The translations under genes were made by a program, and so were the position numbers. Under the pieces are notes generated by a model. That model saw only the letters and a program-made list of their open reading frames with translations. It was not told the DNA's origin and ran no database searches. DNA of 64,000 nt from contig OZ245872.1 of assembly GCA_965229345.1 (NCBI GenBank), positions 620,001 to 684,000 of the forward strand, given 5' to 3'. Positions within the stretch are counted from its first letter, which is position 1. Each line of letters begins with the position of its first letter. Below, piece by piece: positions 9,175 to 17,559 of the stretch. Origin of the DNA: PBB1 sp965229345 (GTDB lineage: Bacteria; Pseudomonadota; Gammaproteobacteria; Burkholderiales; Burkholderiaceae_C).

Positions 9175-10128
9175 TCATTCCATGCCGCGCTCGAGCGCGC
9201 GCTGGTGCCGCTCGATGAATTCCTTGTAGGTGTCGATCCCGCGCAACTGCAAGATGGTGTTGCGCACCGCGGCTTCGACCAGCACCGCGAGGTTGCGGCC
9301 TGCGTCGACTGCAATCACCGACTTGCGCACGGGCACGTCCAGGATGTTTTCGTACAAAGGTTCGTAGGGCAGCCGCTCGAACTCGCGCTCCATCGTTTCC
9401 TTGCGCACCAGATGCACGATCAGCTTGACGCGCATCTTCCGGCGGACCGCGGTTTCGCCGAAGATGGCCTTGATGTCGAGCAGGCCGATGCCGCGGACCT
9501 CGAGCAGGTTCATCAGCAGTTCCGGACAGCGGCCTTCCAGTGCGCTCTGCGACATCCGGTAGATATCGACCGCATCGTCGGCCACCAGGCCATGGCCGCG
9601 AGAGATCAGCTCCAGACCCAGCTCGCTCTTGCCCAGCCCCGACTCGCCCGTCAGCAGGACGCCCAGACCCAGGATGTCCATGAAGACGCCATGCCGCGTG
9701 GTGCGTTCTGCAAACAGCTGGCTGAGGTAGCCGCGCACCATGTCGATGACCTGACCGGCCGATTCGGCGGTAACAAACAGCGGGATCGCTGCACGTTCGC
9801 ACATCGCGACCAGCCGGTCCGGCGGTGTTTGCCCGTCGGCGACGATGACCACAGGCGGCTCCAGTGTCACGATGCGCTGAATGCGCCGCTCCTGGTCCTC
9901 CGCCGATGCGTCCAGCAGATAGGCCACCTCGCGACGTCCGACCAGCTGCACCCGGTACGGATGGATGTAGTTGAGATAGCCCACCAGATCGGCTGCCGAT
10001 TGCGCATTGCGCACCGCCGCCTCGTCGAAGCGGCGTTCCGGATGTGCATGGCCTGCCAGCCACTCCCATCGCAGCGCGACACGGTGGTGTTCGAACAGCG
10101 CTTCAGCGCTGATGACGATGGGCTTCAT
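9175..10128 (-). CDS. hprK: HPr kinase/phosphorylase
   Basis: HprK phosphorylates and dephosphorylates a seryl residue of HPr. In proteobacteria without sugar PTS it acts within a regulatory PTS. The 317-residue product has the Walker A loop GESGLGKS at about residues 157-164, and the family signature LEVRGIGLLDI near residue 205. The C-terminal helix begins at GIDTYKEFIERHQ. It is the last gene of hpf-ptsN-hprK on the minus strand, 73 bases after ptsN. rapZ, often next, is absent because fur converges here. Confidence 0.95.
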   Translation of the reverse strand: MKPIVISAEALFEHHRVALRWEWLAGHAHPERRFDEAAVRNAQSAADLVGYLNYIHPYRVQLVGRREVAYLLDASAEDQERRIQRIVTLEPPVVIVADGQTPPDRLVAMCERAAIPLFVTAESAGQVIDMVRGYLSQLFAERTTRHGVFMDILGLGVLLTGESGLGKSELGLELISRGHGLVADDAVDIYRMSQSALEGRCPELLMNLLEVRGIGLLDIKAIFGETAVRRKMRVKLIVHLVRKETMEREFERLPYEPLYENILDVPVRKSVIAVDAGRNLAVLVEAAVRNTILQLRGIDTYKEFIERHQRALERGME

Positions 10129-10201
10129 GTCGGAGCGGTGTGCTGCCTGGGTCGACCGTTGTCAGCCGCGCGGGCGATTCGGGCGGCGCTCTGTCGCAGC
10201 G

Positions 10202-10672
10202 TCAAGCCACGGACTTCAGTGGTTCCCAATTGGCGATCAGCTCGTGCACCTTCGCTGCCGGGCTTTCTGTTCTAAGGCGTTCACGCAACTCCCGGTCGCT
10301 CAGCATTTCGGCGATCTCAGACAGGATCTCGAGATGTCGTTGCGTGGCCGCTTCCGGCACCAGCAGGAAGATCATCAGCGTGACGGGTTCGTCGTCCGGT
10401 GCATCGAACGGAATCGCTTGTTGCACCCGGATCACCGCGGCCAGAGGATTCTTCAAACCCTTGATGCGTCCGTGCGGGATGGCAACACCATGCCCGAGGC
10501 CGGTTGAGCCCAGCCGTTCTCGCGCAAACAGGTTGTCGGTGACGGTCGCGCGCGCCACCGCGTGCTGATTTTCAAAAAGCAAGCCAACGTGTTCGAACAC
10601 ACGCTTCTTGCTGGTGGCGTCCACATCGACCAGCACATTGCTGGCGGGCAGGATGGCAGCGAGACGGTTCAT
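10202..10672 (-). CDS. ptsN: Nitrogen-PTS EIIA component
   Basis: PtsN (EIIA-Ntr) is a phosphoacceptor of the nitrogen phosphotransferase chain and regulates potassium, nitrogen and stress functions through protein contacts. The 156-residue protein carries the phospho-histidine in GHGVAIPHGRIKGLKN and the conserved PVTLMIFLLVP strand. The start is ATG 10672. In-frame codons further upstream (to 10714) have no family similarity. Its neighbours hpf and hprK match the usual rpoN-hpf-ptsN gene order, although rpoN is not in this window. Confidence 0.95.
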   Translation of the reverse strand: MNRLAAILPASNVLVDVDATSKKRVFEHVGLLFENQHAVARATVTDNLFARERLGSTGLGHGVAIPHGRIKGLKNPLAAVIRVQQAIPFDAPDDEPVTLMIFLLVPEAATQRHLEILSEIAEMLSDRELRERLRTESPAAKVHELIANWEPLKSVA

Positions 10673-10858
10673 CGGGGTGTCCAAGCGGCAACTTCGGCGG
10701 GTGCCTCGTCGCACACTGCCGTGGGGATGACGGGGGATGCGCGGTGCGGGTCAGGGTGGAATGACCACAAACCAGAAAGCATTGTGCCCATGATGTTGCG
10801 TTGCAGCAATGTAAAGAAATCCCCGGTGTCGGGGGTATGGGTGTAGGTGCCAAAGGTG

Positions 10859-10884
10859 AAACAGCGGCCCTTGGGCCGCTGTTT
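10859..10884 (-). terminator. Strong hairpin downstream of hpf
   Basis: Two perfectly complementary 12-base arms (10859-10870 and 10873-10884) are separated by two bases, giving a GC-rich stem with AAA/TTT ends. The hairpin starts 24 bases after the hpf stop on the minus strand. The arm ends in TTT but no longer T-tract follows, so it could be an intrinsic terminator or an RNA-processing/stability element between hpf and ptsN. If it terminates fully, ptsN-hprK needs its own promoter in 10673-10858. Confidence 0.65.
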
Positions 10885-10907
10885 CTACGAGCATTGTGGT
10901 TGAAGCG

Positions 10908-11249
10908 TCAAGCCACTTGGGCATCCAGTCGTTTTGCCGCCACGTGGTGGTGGTCCTGAAGCTTGTCCTTGTGGCGGCACACCTGTCGATCGAGTTTGTC
11001 CATCAATTGATCGATGGCGGCGTACATGTCTTCGCTCGAATGCTCGATGAAGATGTCCTTGCCCTTGACGTGAAGCGTCACTTCGGCCTTCTGCCGGCGC
11101 TCCTTCTCTCTCAGCTTCTCGACGGACAACAGCACGGTGACATCGACCACCTGGTCGAAGTGGCGTGTAACCCGGTCCAGCTTGGTGAGCACGTACTCTC
11201 GCAGAGAAGGCGTGATGTCGAGATGATGGCCGCTGATCGTCAAGTTCAT
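10908..11249 (-). CDS. hpf: Ribosome hibernation promoting factor, short form
   Basis: HPF binds the 30S decoding centre and drives formation of inactive 100S ribosomes in stationary phase. The 113-residue product starts MNLTISGHHLDIT and has the typical EYVLTKLDRVTRHFD helix. The basic patch ends in MDKLDRQVCRHKDKLQDH. It lacks the C-terminal dimerisation domain of long HPF. ATG 11249 is preceded by AAAGGGG at good spacing, so it is preferred over an upstream in-frame start at 11288. It is divergent from corA. Confidence 0.93.
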   Translation of the reverse strand: MNLTISGHHLDITPSLREYVLTKLDRVTRHFDQVVDVTVLLSVEKLREKERRQKAEVTLHVKGKDIFIEHSSEDMYAAIDQLMDKLDRQVCRHKDKLQDHHHVAAKRLDAQVA

Positions 11250-11460
11250 GAAAACCCCTTTCGCACGGATGGAAGACAGGAGGCACAAGGGCGGGTCTGG
11301 TCAGCTCCAAGGGTTGGCGCGACCCGACCTGCGAAGACATCTTGCGCCTGATCGGCGAGTTGGGCAAGGCTGAAAGCGATTCCATGGGTATCGATTTGCG
11401 TGCGCTTTGTCCCGCAAGACCCGATGCGATAATTTTCGCTGTCGCTTCGCTGGAGCTTTC

Positions 11461-12420
11461 ATGCTCAATGTCTTTTCGCTGGCCCACGGCCGGCTGTTCC
11501 AGGAAGAGATCGAAAGCCGCGACGCGCTGTCCAACGTGCAGCCGGTGTGGGTCGACCTCGACGCGCCGACGGCGGAAGAAAAAGGCTGGATCGCGCAGCA
11601 CTTCGGCGTCACGATTCCCGAAGACGCGGTCGACGACGATCTTGAAGAATCAGCCCGTTTCTACGAAGAAGACAACGGTGAGCTGCACATACGCAGCGAC
11701 TTCCTGATCGATGACGACGAAACGCCGCGCAACGTCCGCGTCGCGTTCATCCTGTTCAAGAACGTGCTGTTCTCGGTGCATGGCGAGGAGTTGCCGGTGT
11801 TCCGCTTGCTGCGGCTGCGCGCGCGACGCATTCCGGCGCTGATCGAAGATGCGAAGGACGTGCTGCTGAAGCTCTACGACGCCGACGCCGAGTACAGCGC
11901 CGATGCGCTGGAAGGCATCTATGACGCCCTCGAAAAAGTCAGCCAGCGCGTGCTGAAGGAAGACGTCAACGATGCCGTGGCGGCCGAGGCACTGTCAGCC
12001 ATCGCGAAGGAGGAAGACCTGAATGGCCGCATTCGGCGCAATGTCATGGACACCCGGCGCGCGGTCAGCTTCATGATGCGCAGTCGATTGCTCAATGCCG
12101 AGCAGTTCGAGGAGGCGCGGCAGATCATGCGCGACATCGACTCGCTGGACAGCCACACCACCTTCCTGTTCGACAAGATCAACTTCCTGATGAACGCGAC
12201 CGTCGGTTTCATCAACATCAACCAGAACAAGATCATCAAGCTGTTCTCGGTGGCCAGCGTCGCGCTGCTGCCGCCGACGCTGATCGCCAGCATCTACGGC
12301 ATGAACTTCAAGTCCATCCCCGAACTCGATTGGGCGCTGGGCTACCCGTATGCGATCGCCTTGATGGTGGCCTCGGTGGCCGCCCCGTTCATCTATTTCC
12401 GCCGCAAGGGTTGGCTGTGA
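11461..12420 (+). CDS. corA: Magnesium/cobalt transporter CorA
   Basis: CorA is a pentameric channel-like importer of Mg2+ (and Co2+/Ni2+). The 319-residue protein has a large acidic cytoplasmic domain, then two C-terminal transmembrane helices. The pore signature YGMNF is at about residues 279-283, just after the first helix (SVASVALLPPTLIASI). The ATG is preceded by GGAG at five bases. GATAAT at 11428-11433 may be the -10. The short positively charged C-terminus (FRRKGWL) is usual. Confidence 0.95.
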   Translation: MLNVFSLAHGRLFQEEIESRDALSNVQPVWVDLDAPTAEEKGWIAQHFGVTIPEDAVDDDLEESARFYEEDNGELHIRSDFLIDDDETPRNVRVAFILFKNVLFSVHGEELPVFRLLRLRARRIPALIEDAKDVLLKLYDADAEYSADALEGIYDALEKVSQRVLKEDVNDAVAAEALSAIAKEEDLNGRIRRNVMDTRRAVSFMMRSRLLNAEQFEEARQIMRDIDSLDSHTTFLFDKINFLMNATVGFININQNKIIKLFSVASVALLPPTLIASIYGMNFKSIPELDWALGYPYAIALMVASVAAPFIYFRRKGWL

Positions 12421-12424
12421 ACCG

Positions 12425-12595
12425 ATGAAGGACAAGTGGCTGCTGATGGTCGGTGGCCTGGTGGTGGTCATCGCCGTGTTCGGTTTGAAGGTCTGGCACG
12501 CACAAGGCATCTGCGGCGACCTGGGCGGCCGCTGGGCGGGCGGCGAGTGCTATTTCGACGAGAAGCCGGCCACCGCCGGAGTGCCACGCCGGTGA
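12425..12595 (+). CDS. Small single-span membrane protein, 56 residues
   Basis: This short frame begins four bases after the corA stop (ATG 12425) and ends in a GTGA overlap with the MFS gene. Residues about 5-21 (WLLMVGGLVVVIAVFGL) form one hydrophobic helix. The remainder (HAQGICGDLGGRWAGGECYF) has two cysteines and would be periplasmic if Lys2 and Lys4 stay inside. The tight packing between two plus-strand genes and the Cys pair favour a real gene. No family is recognised. It could act with CorA or be a minor independent envelope protein. Confidence 0.65.
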   Translation: MKDKWLLMVGGLVVVIAVFGLKVWHAQGICGDLGGRWAGGECYFDEKPATAGVPRR

Positions 12596-13779
12596 GTGCA
12601 TCCCCGGCAAGTCAGCCAAGCCCCGCTACCGACCGCATCGCCCTGATCGCTCTGCTGCGGGTCGCGTGTGCCACCACGCTGATGGTGATGTCTTTCTCGA
12701 TGCTGCAGCCGGTGCTCGCGGTCCGGCTGCAGACGGCGGGTGTCAGCGCCTCGGCCATCGGCGTGCTGGCGATGCTGCCGTTCCTGACGGTCGCGCTCAT
12801 GGTGCCGCTGATGCCGCAGGTGTTTGCCCGGCTGAGCGTGGCCACCGCCTACCGCATCGGCATGAGCCTGGAAGCGCTGGCCACGCTGGGCTATGCCGTG
12901 ACCACGCACTATGCGCTGTGGTGTGCGCTGGCGGTGCTGGGGGGCATCGGCGCGGCGGCCGTCTGGAATGGCACCGAGGCACTGATCGCGCACAACGCCC
13001 CACCCGACCGGCGTGGTCGCTTCACCGGGCTGTACCAGAGCGCGCTGGGTGCCGCGCTCGCCGTCGGGCCGTTCCTCCCGGGCTTGCTGCCGCTGTCGCC
13101 GCAGGCGTTGACCGTGTTTGCCGCCTCGCTGATGCTGGTGGGCTTGTTCGTGACCTTCGGTCGCGGCGTCAGTGCGCTGCAGGCCAGCAACGAGGACGCT
13201 CTTCCGGCAGGCCTGTGGGCCACGATCTGCAGTGTGCCGGGCCTGGTGACGATCGCTTTTGCCGGCGGCGTGTTCGAGGCCGGGCTGGGCTCGATCACCA
13301 CCGCGTATGGCTCGCAAGCCGGCCTGTCGCTGGCAGCGGCAACCTCGCTGGCCGGCGCCCTCGGTCTGGGCAGCTTTGCCTTGCAGTACCCCTGCGGCTG
13401 GTTGTCCGATCACATGCCACCGCGCACCGTCTTCGGCCTGGCCGGCGCGCTGTTGTTGAGTGCCTCGGCAGCGTTTGCTGCGGCGGTGGTCTGGCCGCCG
13501 GTGCTGTGGCTCTGCGCCTTCATCTGGGGCGCGGTCGGAGGCGCGCTGTACACGCTGGCGATGATCCGCGTGGCGCACCAGTTCGCGTCATCGTCGGCCA
13601 TTGCCGGCACGGCCGCGATGATCACCGGCTACACCGTCGGTGGGGCGATCGGGCCGTCGTTCAGCGGTCTGATGATCGACCACTTCGGCGCTCACGGACA
13701 GGCGGCATGGCTCAGTGTGCTGTCGCTCGTGGTGCTGGTGCTCTCGCGTCGTTTCTCGGGGACGGCTGGGCACGCCTGA
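12592..13779 (+). CDS. MFS transporter, drug-efflux-like
   Basis: The 395-residue product has about twelve hydrophobic segments. It also has the motif-A-like loop between helices 2 and 3 (PLMPQVFARLS) and its second-half counterpart LSDHMPPRTVFG, typical of major facilitator transporters. The PPDRRGRFTGLYQSALGAA segment resembles YcaD/multidrug-type members. The GTG start overlaps the preceding small gene by four bases. No substrate can be read from the sequence or from the convergent NTF2-like gene downstream. Confidence 0.85.
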   Translation: MSASPASQPSPATDRIALIALLRVACATTLMVMSFSMLQPVLAVRLQTAGVSASAIGVLAMLPFLTVALMVPLMPQVFARLSVATAYRIGMSLEALATLGYAVTTHYALWCALAVLGGIGAAAVWNGTEALIAHNAPPDRRGRFTGLYQSALGAALAVGPFLPGLLPLSPQALTVFAASLMLVGLFVTFGRGVSALQASNEDALPAGLWATICSVPGLVTIAFAGGVFEAGLGSITTAYGSQAGLSLAAATSLAGALGLGSFALQYPCGWLSDHMPPRTVFGLAGALLLSASAAFAAAVVWPPVLWLCAFIWGAVGGALYTLAMIRVAHQFASSSAIAGTAAMITGYTVGGAIGPSFSGLMIDHFGAHGQAAWLSVLSLVVLVLSRRFSGTAGHA

Positions 13780-13835
13780 GGCTGGGGCGGCTGTTCAGCG
13801 ACGGGACACGCCGGTGATCCTGCTGTCGATGGGCA

Positions 13836-14288
13836 TCACGAATTCGCCCGTCGCTTCAGCCAGCGCATCAATGCGCCGACGCCGGGCAGTTTTTCGTACA
13901 GCTCCTCGGCCACGTCCCAGTAGTCGCGGTGCAGCGTGATCAGTCCCTGGGCATCGAGCTTCAGGTGGGAGGCGCCGCGTACCGTCTGCCACTCGCGGCT
14001 GAAGCGCCGGAAGCGGAAGATGAAATCCCAGGTCAGCACGCACTGGTCGCCTTGCGCCACCACGTCATGGATGACGAAGCGCGGCGCCTCGAGCGCCACG
14101 TACATGTGCTCGAAAACCTGCCGAATGGCAGGCGCGCCGCGCACCTCGTTGAACGGGTCCTTGAAGTCGGCATCGGGGGCATAGAACTCGCCGAACCGGG
14201 GCAGGTCGGCCGGCGTCAAACCTTCGAAGGCTTCGATGATGCGCACCACGCGGGGATCGTGGCTGCGCGCTGCAGAGGTGCTCGTCAT
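13836..14288 (-). CDS. NTF2/SnoaL-like protein
   Basis: The 150-residue protein has the SnoaL/NTF2-like cone fold pattern: an N-terminal helix (VVRIIEAFEGLTPADLPRFG), FYAPDADFKDPFNEVRG, then alternating strands ending in HRDYWDVAEELYEKLPGVG. Such folds bind or isomerise small hydrophobic molecules. It is the last gene of the eight-gene minus-strand operon that begins at 20967, ten bases after the SDR stop. The same gene type sits beside SDR, CFA-synthase and photolyase genes in light-stress clusters of other proteobacteria. Its reaction is unknown. It is probably cytoplasmic because no signal is seen. Confidence 0.8.
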   Translation of the reverse strand: MTSTSAARSHDPRVVRIIEAFEGLTPADLPRFGEFYAPDADFKDPFNEVRGAPAIRQVFEHMYVALEAPRFVIHDVVAQGDQCVLTWDFIFRFRRFSREWQTVRGASHLKLDAQGLITLHRDYWDVAEELYEKLPGVGALMRWLKRRANS

Positions 14289-14298
14289 GGCTTGCTCT

Positions 14299-15072
14299 CT
14301 ACAACCCGGTGACGCGCCGAATGGCCTTGAAGTACAGCCCGTCGCCGAGGTGGCTCAACGCCTTCAGGAAGCGGGTGAACCGCTTCGGAAAGTGGATCTC
14401 GAATTCCCCAGCGGCCCACCCCGCGAGCATCTCGTGCGCAGCCTCCTCGGGCTGGATCAGCGCCGGCATCTTGAACTCGTTCTGGGCCGTCAGCGGCGTC
14501 TCGACGAAGCCGGGGCAGACCACCGACACGCCGATGCCCTGCGGCTGCAGGTCGAGATAGAGCGTCTGCGCCAGATTGATCAGTGCGGCCTTGGTCGGGC
14601 CGTAGGCCAAAGCGTTCGGCAGGCCGCGGTAGCCGGCCACGCTCGCCACCAGACTCACATGCCCCGAGTTCTGTCGCAGCAGCACCGGCAGCACCGCGTC
14701 CAGCATGTACAACGCGCCCACGTAGTTGACCTTGTCGTGCTGCAGCATCTGATCGAGGTCGAAGGCAGTCGCGCGCAAGGCTGCGTAATGGCCCGCGCAG
14801 TACAGCGCCATGTCCAAGCGGCCGAAGCGCGCGACGATGCGTTCCACTGCGCGGGCCATCGCGTCGCGGTCGGTGGCGTCGAGTGCGATGGCCAGGCTGT
14901 CCGCATGAGCGGCTTCGAACGCCGTGAGGGCCGCCGCGTTGCGTGCCGACACGATCACTTTCGCGCCGCGCGCGTGCAGCAGCTGCGCGGTGGCGAGGCC
15001 GATGCCACTGGACGCGCCGACCAGCCAGACCACGCGGCCATGCCAGTCGGTGATGCGGGGGTTCAAGGACAT
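14299..15072 (-). CDS. Short-chain dehydrogenase/reductase
   Basis: This 257-residue SDR has the cofactor loop GASSGIG at about residues 19-25, the NAG-equivalent YCAGHY, and a catalytic Ser-Tyr-Lys set in VASVAGYRGL and AYGPTKAAL. The C-terminal 50 residues (FEIHFPKRFTRFLKALSHLG) are basic and amphipathic, suggesting membrane association and a lipid-like substrate. It is coupled with the DUF3833 gene upstream (13 bases) and the NTF2-like gene downstream (10 bases). In this operon a role in modifying fatty-acyl or other lipids is plausible but unproven. Confidence 0.88.
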   Translation of the reverse strand: MSLNPRITDWHGRVVWLVGASSGIGLATAQLLHARGAKVIVSARNAAALTAFEAAHADSLAIALDATDRDAMARAVERIVARFGRLDMALYCAGHYAALRATAFDLDQMLQHDKVNYVGALYMLDAVLPVLLRQNSGHVSLVASVAGYRGLPNALAYGPTKAALINLAQTLYLDLQPQGIGVSVVCPGFVETPLTAQNEFKMPALIQPEEAAHEMLAGWAAGEFEIHFPKRFTRFLKALSHLGDGLYFKAIRRVTGL

Positions 15073-15085
15073 GACGCGGTTCCCG

Positions 15086-15619
15086 TCAAGGCTTGTAGAA
15101 CGACAGCGTCACATCGCCCAGCCGCACGCCGAACTTGCTCATCACGGCCTTGTTCAGCATCACGTGCTCGTCCATCAGGTACATCCAGTCGTCGAACTGC
15201 ACTTCATAGGTCTTGCCATCGACCGGCAGGTTCAGCGTGTAGCTCCACTGGAACGCATTGCCCGCACTTTGACCTTGGGCCGTGCCGACCACGTCGGCGG
15301 CGGTGCCGGTGTATCGCCCGTTCGGCAGCTTCTTCAGGTACCAGATGCGTTGCTGCTTCTCGCCATCGTTGTAGGTGAATCGTTCGTCGAGCACGCCATC
15401 GTCGCCCTGCCAGCGGCACTTCATCGCCACGGTGAAACGGCGCACCACCTTGCCCGAGCGGTCGGTGAACAGACCGTGTGCGGTGATGTCGCCGTCGAAA
15501 TAAGCCTTCAGATCGAGCACCGGCTTTTCGGCCGCGTAGTCAGCCGGCGTCGGTCCGGCGCAGGAGGTCAGCAAGGCCAGGGCAGCCACGGCCAGTGCCC
15601 GTGTCAAGAATCTGTTCAT
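15086..15619 (-). CDS. DUF3833 lipoprotein
   Basis: A signal peptide ends at the lipobox LTSC (Cys about residue 19), so the mature 159 residues should be lipid-anchored in the periplasm. The body matches the DUF3833 pattern: LKAYFDGDITAHGLFTDR, RFTVAMKCRW, LDERFTYNDGEKQQRIW and FDDWMYLMDEHVMLN. Its function is not known. The family co-occurs with CFA-synthase, DUF1365 and FAD-oxidoreductase genes in photo-oxidative-stress clusters. The ATG overlaps the MFS stop by four bases. Confidence 0.85.
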   Translation of the reverse strand: MNRFLTRALAVAALALLTSCAGPTPADYAAEKPVLDLKAYFDGDITAHGLFTDRSGKVVRRFTVAMKCRWQGDDGVLDERFTYNDGEKQQRIWYLKKLPNGRYTGTAADVVGTAQGQSAGNAFQWSYTLNLPVDGKTYEVQFDDWMYLMDEHVMLNKAVMSKFGVRLGDVTLSFYKP

Positions 15620-16947
15620 GGTGTTTTCCGGGCGGGGTGGATCAGCAGGGTGTACAGCAGCACGGCCGCGCCCGCTTTCAGCAGGCAAGGCAGCAGGCAA
15701 TAAGCGGCGGTCAGCGCGGACAGGGCCTGCGGGCCGTCGCTGCCGGGTGAATAACCGAACCACGACAAGGCTGGCAGGGCCACTCCTGCGGCCAGCGCCA
15801 GATTCAGTTTGGTGGCGAAGTTCCACCAGCCGAAGTACGCGCCTTCAGACCGCTCGCCATGCCCCGCACGCTGGATCACCCCGGCGAGGATGGCGCTGGG
15901 CAAGGTCAGGTCGGCACCGAGCGCGATGCCGCTGAGGGTGCACACGACGGTGTAGGCGACCACGTCGCCCGCGCCCAGCGCTGTCGCGCCACTGAACACG
16001 ATGATGGTCAGCACCATGCTGATCAGCCAGGCGCGTTCCAGTCCCCACCAGCGCACGGCCCGCACCCACAGCGGGATCGACAACGCACCGGCCGCGAAAT
16101 AGCTGGCGAGAAACAAGGGCTCGAACGACGGTGCCTGCAGGCGGTCGCGGATGAAAAACAGCACCAGTGTCGCCGGCACCGCACTGGCAATGCCGTTGAC
16201 CAGGTACACCGCCAGCAGGCGCCTGAAGGCGGGCGTGGCGAACGGCAGGCGCATCGACACCGGACGCGTCGACGGACTGGACTGGGCCGGTGCGGGCGCA
16301 TGGCGCAGGCACAGCACCCCGATGGCCAGCACCAGGGCGAACACGCCGGTTGTCACTGCCATCCCGGCCAGCGATGGCAGCACGCTGGCGACCAGCACAC
16401 CAACCAGCGCCAGACCCTCGCGCCAAGCGACGATGCGCGCGCGCTGAGGCGCGTCGCCTCCGAGCCGTGCGCCCCACGACTGGTGCACCACGGTGACGAC
16501 GCTGTAGCCGAGGTAGGTCACGGCCAGTGTCAGGGCACACCACACCAGCAAGGCCGATTCGCCTTGGACTTGCGGAAAGAAGAGCGCGGCGAAACCGGCT
16601 GCCAGCACAACCGCCGCCATCAGGATGACCCACCAGGCCCGCCGGCCTCCGCGCGCCAGCCATCCGTCGGCCGCCCGCCCGATCAGCGGGTCGGCGACGG
16701 CATCCAGTGCCCGCGCACCCAGCAGCACCGCGCCCAATGTGCCCAGCGGAATGCCGAACTCGGTGGCGTAGTGGTTGGGCAGCACCACGTACAGCGGCAA
16801 CGCCACGAAAGCCAGCGGCAGGCCCAGCGCACCGTAGCGCACGCCTTGTTGCCAACGCACCGCGCCGACATCACCTCCGCCGGCCGGGAAAGCGTCCGGG
16901 TCGATCGGGGCCGCCTCATGGGGGCGGGCGGCGGCGTGCGAGGTCAC
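15616..16947 (-). CDS. MFS transporter, GPH/MelB-like
   Basis: The 443-residue protein has about twelve transmembrane segments. ADPLIGRAADGWLARGGRR is the signature loop of the glycoside-pentoside-hexuronide (MelB) group, and GAYFGWWNFATKLNLALAAG resembles its second-half conserved region. In light-stress clusters this gene type is found among the lipid-modifying enzymes, so a lipid precursor or product is as likely as a sugar. It lies 11 bases after the chalcone-isomerase-like gene and overlaps the DUF3833 start. Confidence 0.85.
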   Translation of the reverse strand: MTSHAAARPHEAAPIDPDAFPAGGGDVGAVRWQQGVRYGALGLPLAFVALPLYVVLPNHYATEFGIPLGTLGAVLLGARALDAVADPLIGRAADGWLARGGRRAWWVILMAAVVLAAGFAALFFPQVQGESALLVWCALTLAVTYLGYSVVTVVHQSWGARLGGDAPQRARIVAWREGLALVGVLVASVLPSLAGMAVTTGVFALVLAIGVLCLRHAPAPAQSSPSTRPVSMRLPFATPAFRRLLAVYLVNGIASAVPATLVLFFIRDRLQAPSFEPLFLASYFAAGALSIPLWVRAVRWWGLERAWLISMVLTIIVFSGATALGAGDVVAYTVVCTLSGIALGADLTLPSAILAGVIQRAGHGERSEGAYFGWWNFATKLNLALAAGVALPALSWFGYSPGSDGPQALSALTAAYCLLPCLLKAGAAVLLYTLLIHPARKTP

Positions 16948-16958
16948 GGGCGGACCGC

Positions 16959-17549
16959 TCAGGAGCCGTTCGGGGCGCCGGCCAGCAGCGCCTCGCGCAG
17001 CCGCGGCTCGGAGGTGCGTGTCGACAGCCAGATGCCGAAGAACAGCCGGGTGAATTCGGGGTCGCGGATCTCGCCGGTGAACTTGCCGTTGACGAAATAG
17101 CGCGCTGCCACGCCTGGCACCTGCACGCCGGTCGTGCGGTCGCCCGCGGCGACGTTCGGGAAGGCCTGCTTCATGGCGCTCAGCCAGCGCGTCGCCTTCT
17201 CGGGGGCGATCGGCCCGCTGCGCCGCATTTCCTCGATCGAGCGCTCGGCGATGTCGGCGTTGTCGAAGCCGCGCGCGTATTCCAGTTCAAGCGCCAGTGG
17301 CACCTGGTCGTAGCGCGCCACCTCGAACTCGGGCCCGGCCCACAGCCTGGCGTCGTAGACGTGGAACAGCAAGAAGGTCAGACGACCACTGCCCAACAGC
17401 CGCGCATTGGGCAGCTCGCTGCGAACTTCGGGCGGCGGCGGAGGTGCCGAGCGGGCCAGCGCCGTCCCCTGTGACGCGAGGGCACCACACGCCAGCGGCC
17501 ATGCCAGCAGGGCTCGGCGCTGGCTGTCGACGGTGCTGCGGTGGCTCAT
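16959..17549 (-). CDS. Exported chalcone-isomerase-like protein
   Basis: The 196-residue product starts with a basic twin-arginine-like signal (SQRRALLAWPLACGALA) and an Ala-rich cleavage zone, so it is probably exported. The remainder matches the chalcone isomerase-like fold: LLGSGRLTFLLFHVYDARLW, VPLALELEYARGF and FVNGKFTGEIRDPEFTRLFFGIWL. Bacterial members bind fatty acids rather than chalcones. ATG 17549 is chosen because it leaves ten bases after the cfa stop, while an in-frame start at 17591 would lie inside cfa. The neighbours suggest a lipid or fatty-acid ligand. Confidence 0.8.
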   Translation of the reverse strand: MSHRSTVDSQRRALLAWPLACGALASQGTALARSAPPPPPEVRSELPNARLLGSGRLTFLLFHVYDARLWAGPEFEVARYDQVPLALELEYARGFDNADIAERSIEEMRRSGPIAPEKATRWLSAMKQAFPNVAAGDRTTGVQVPGVAARYFVNGKFTGEIRDPEFTRLFFGIWLSTRTSEPRLREALLAGAPNGS

Positions 17550-17559
17550 CTCAACGACC

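Noticed and set aside
10821..10834. CCCCG-GTGT-CGGGG hairpin upstream of ptsN
   Set aside because: Five-base stems are common in GC-rich DNA. No supporting context was seen.
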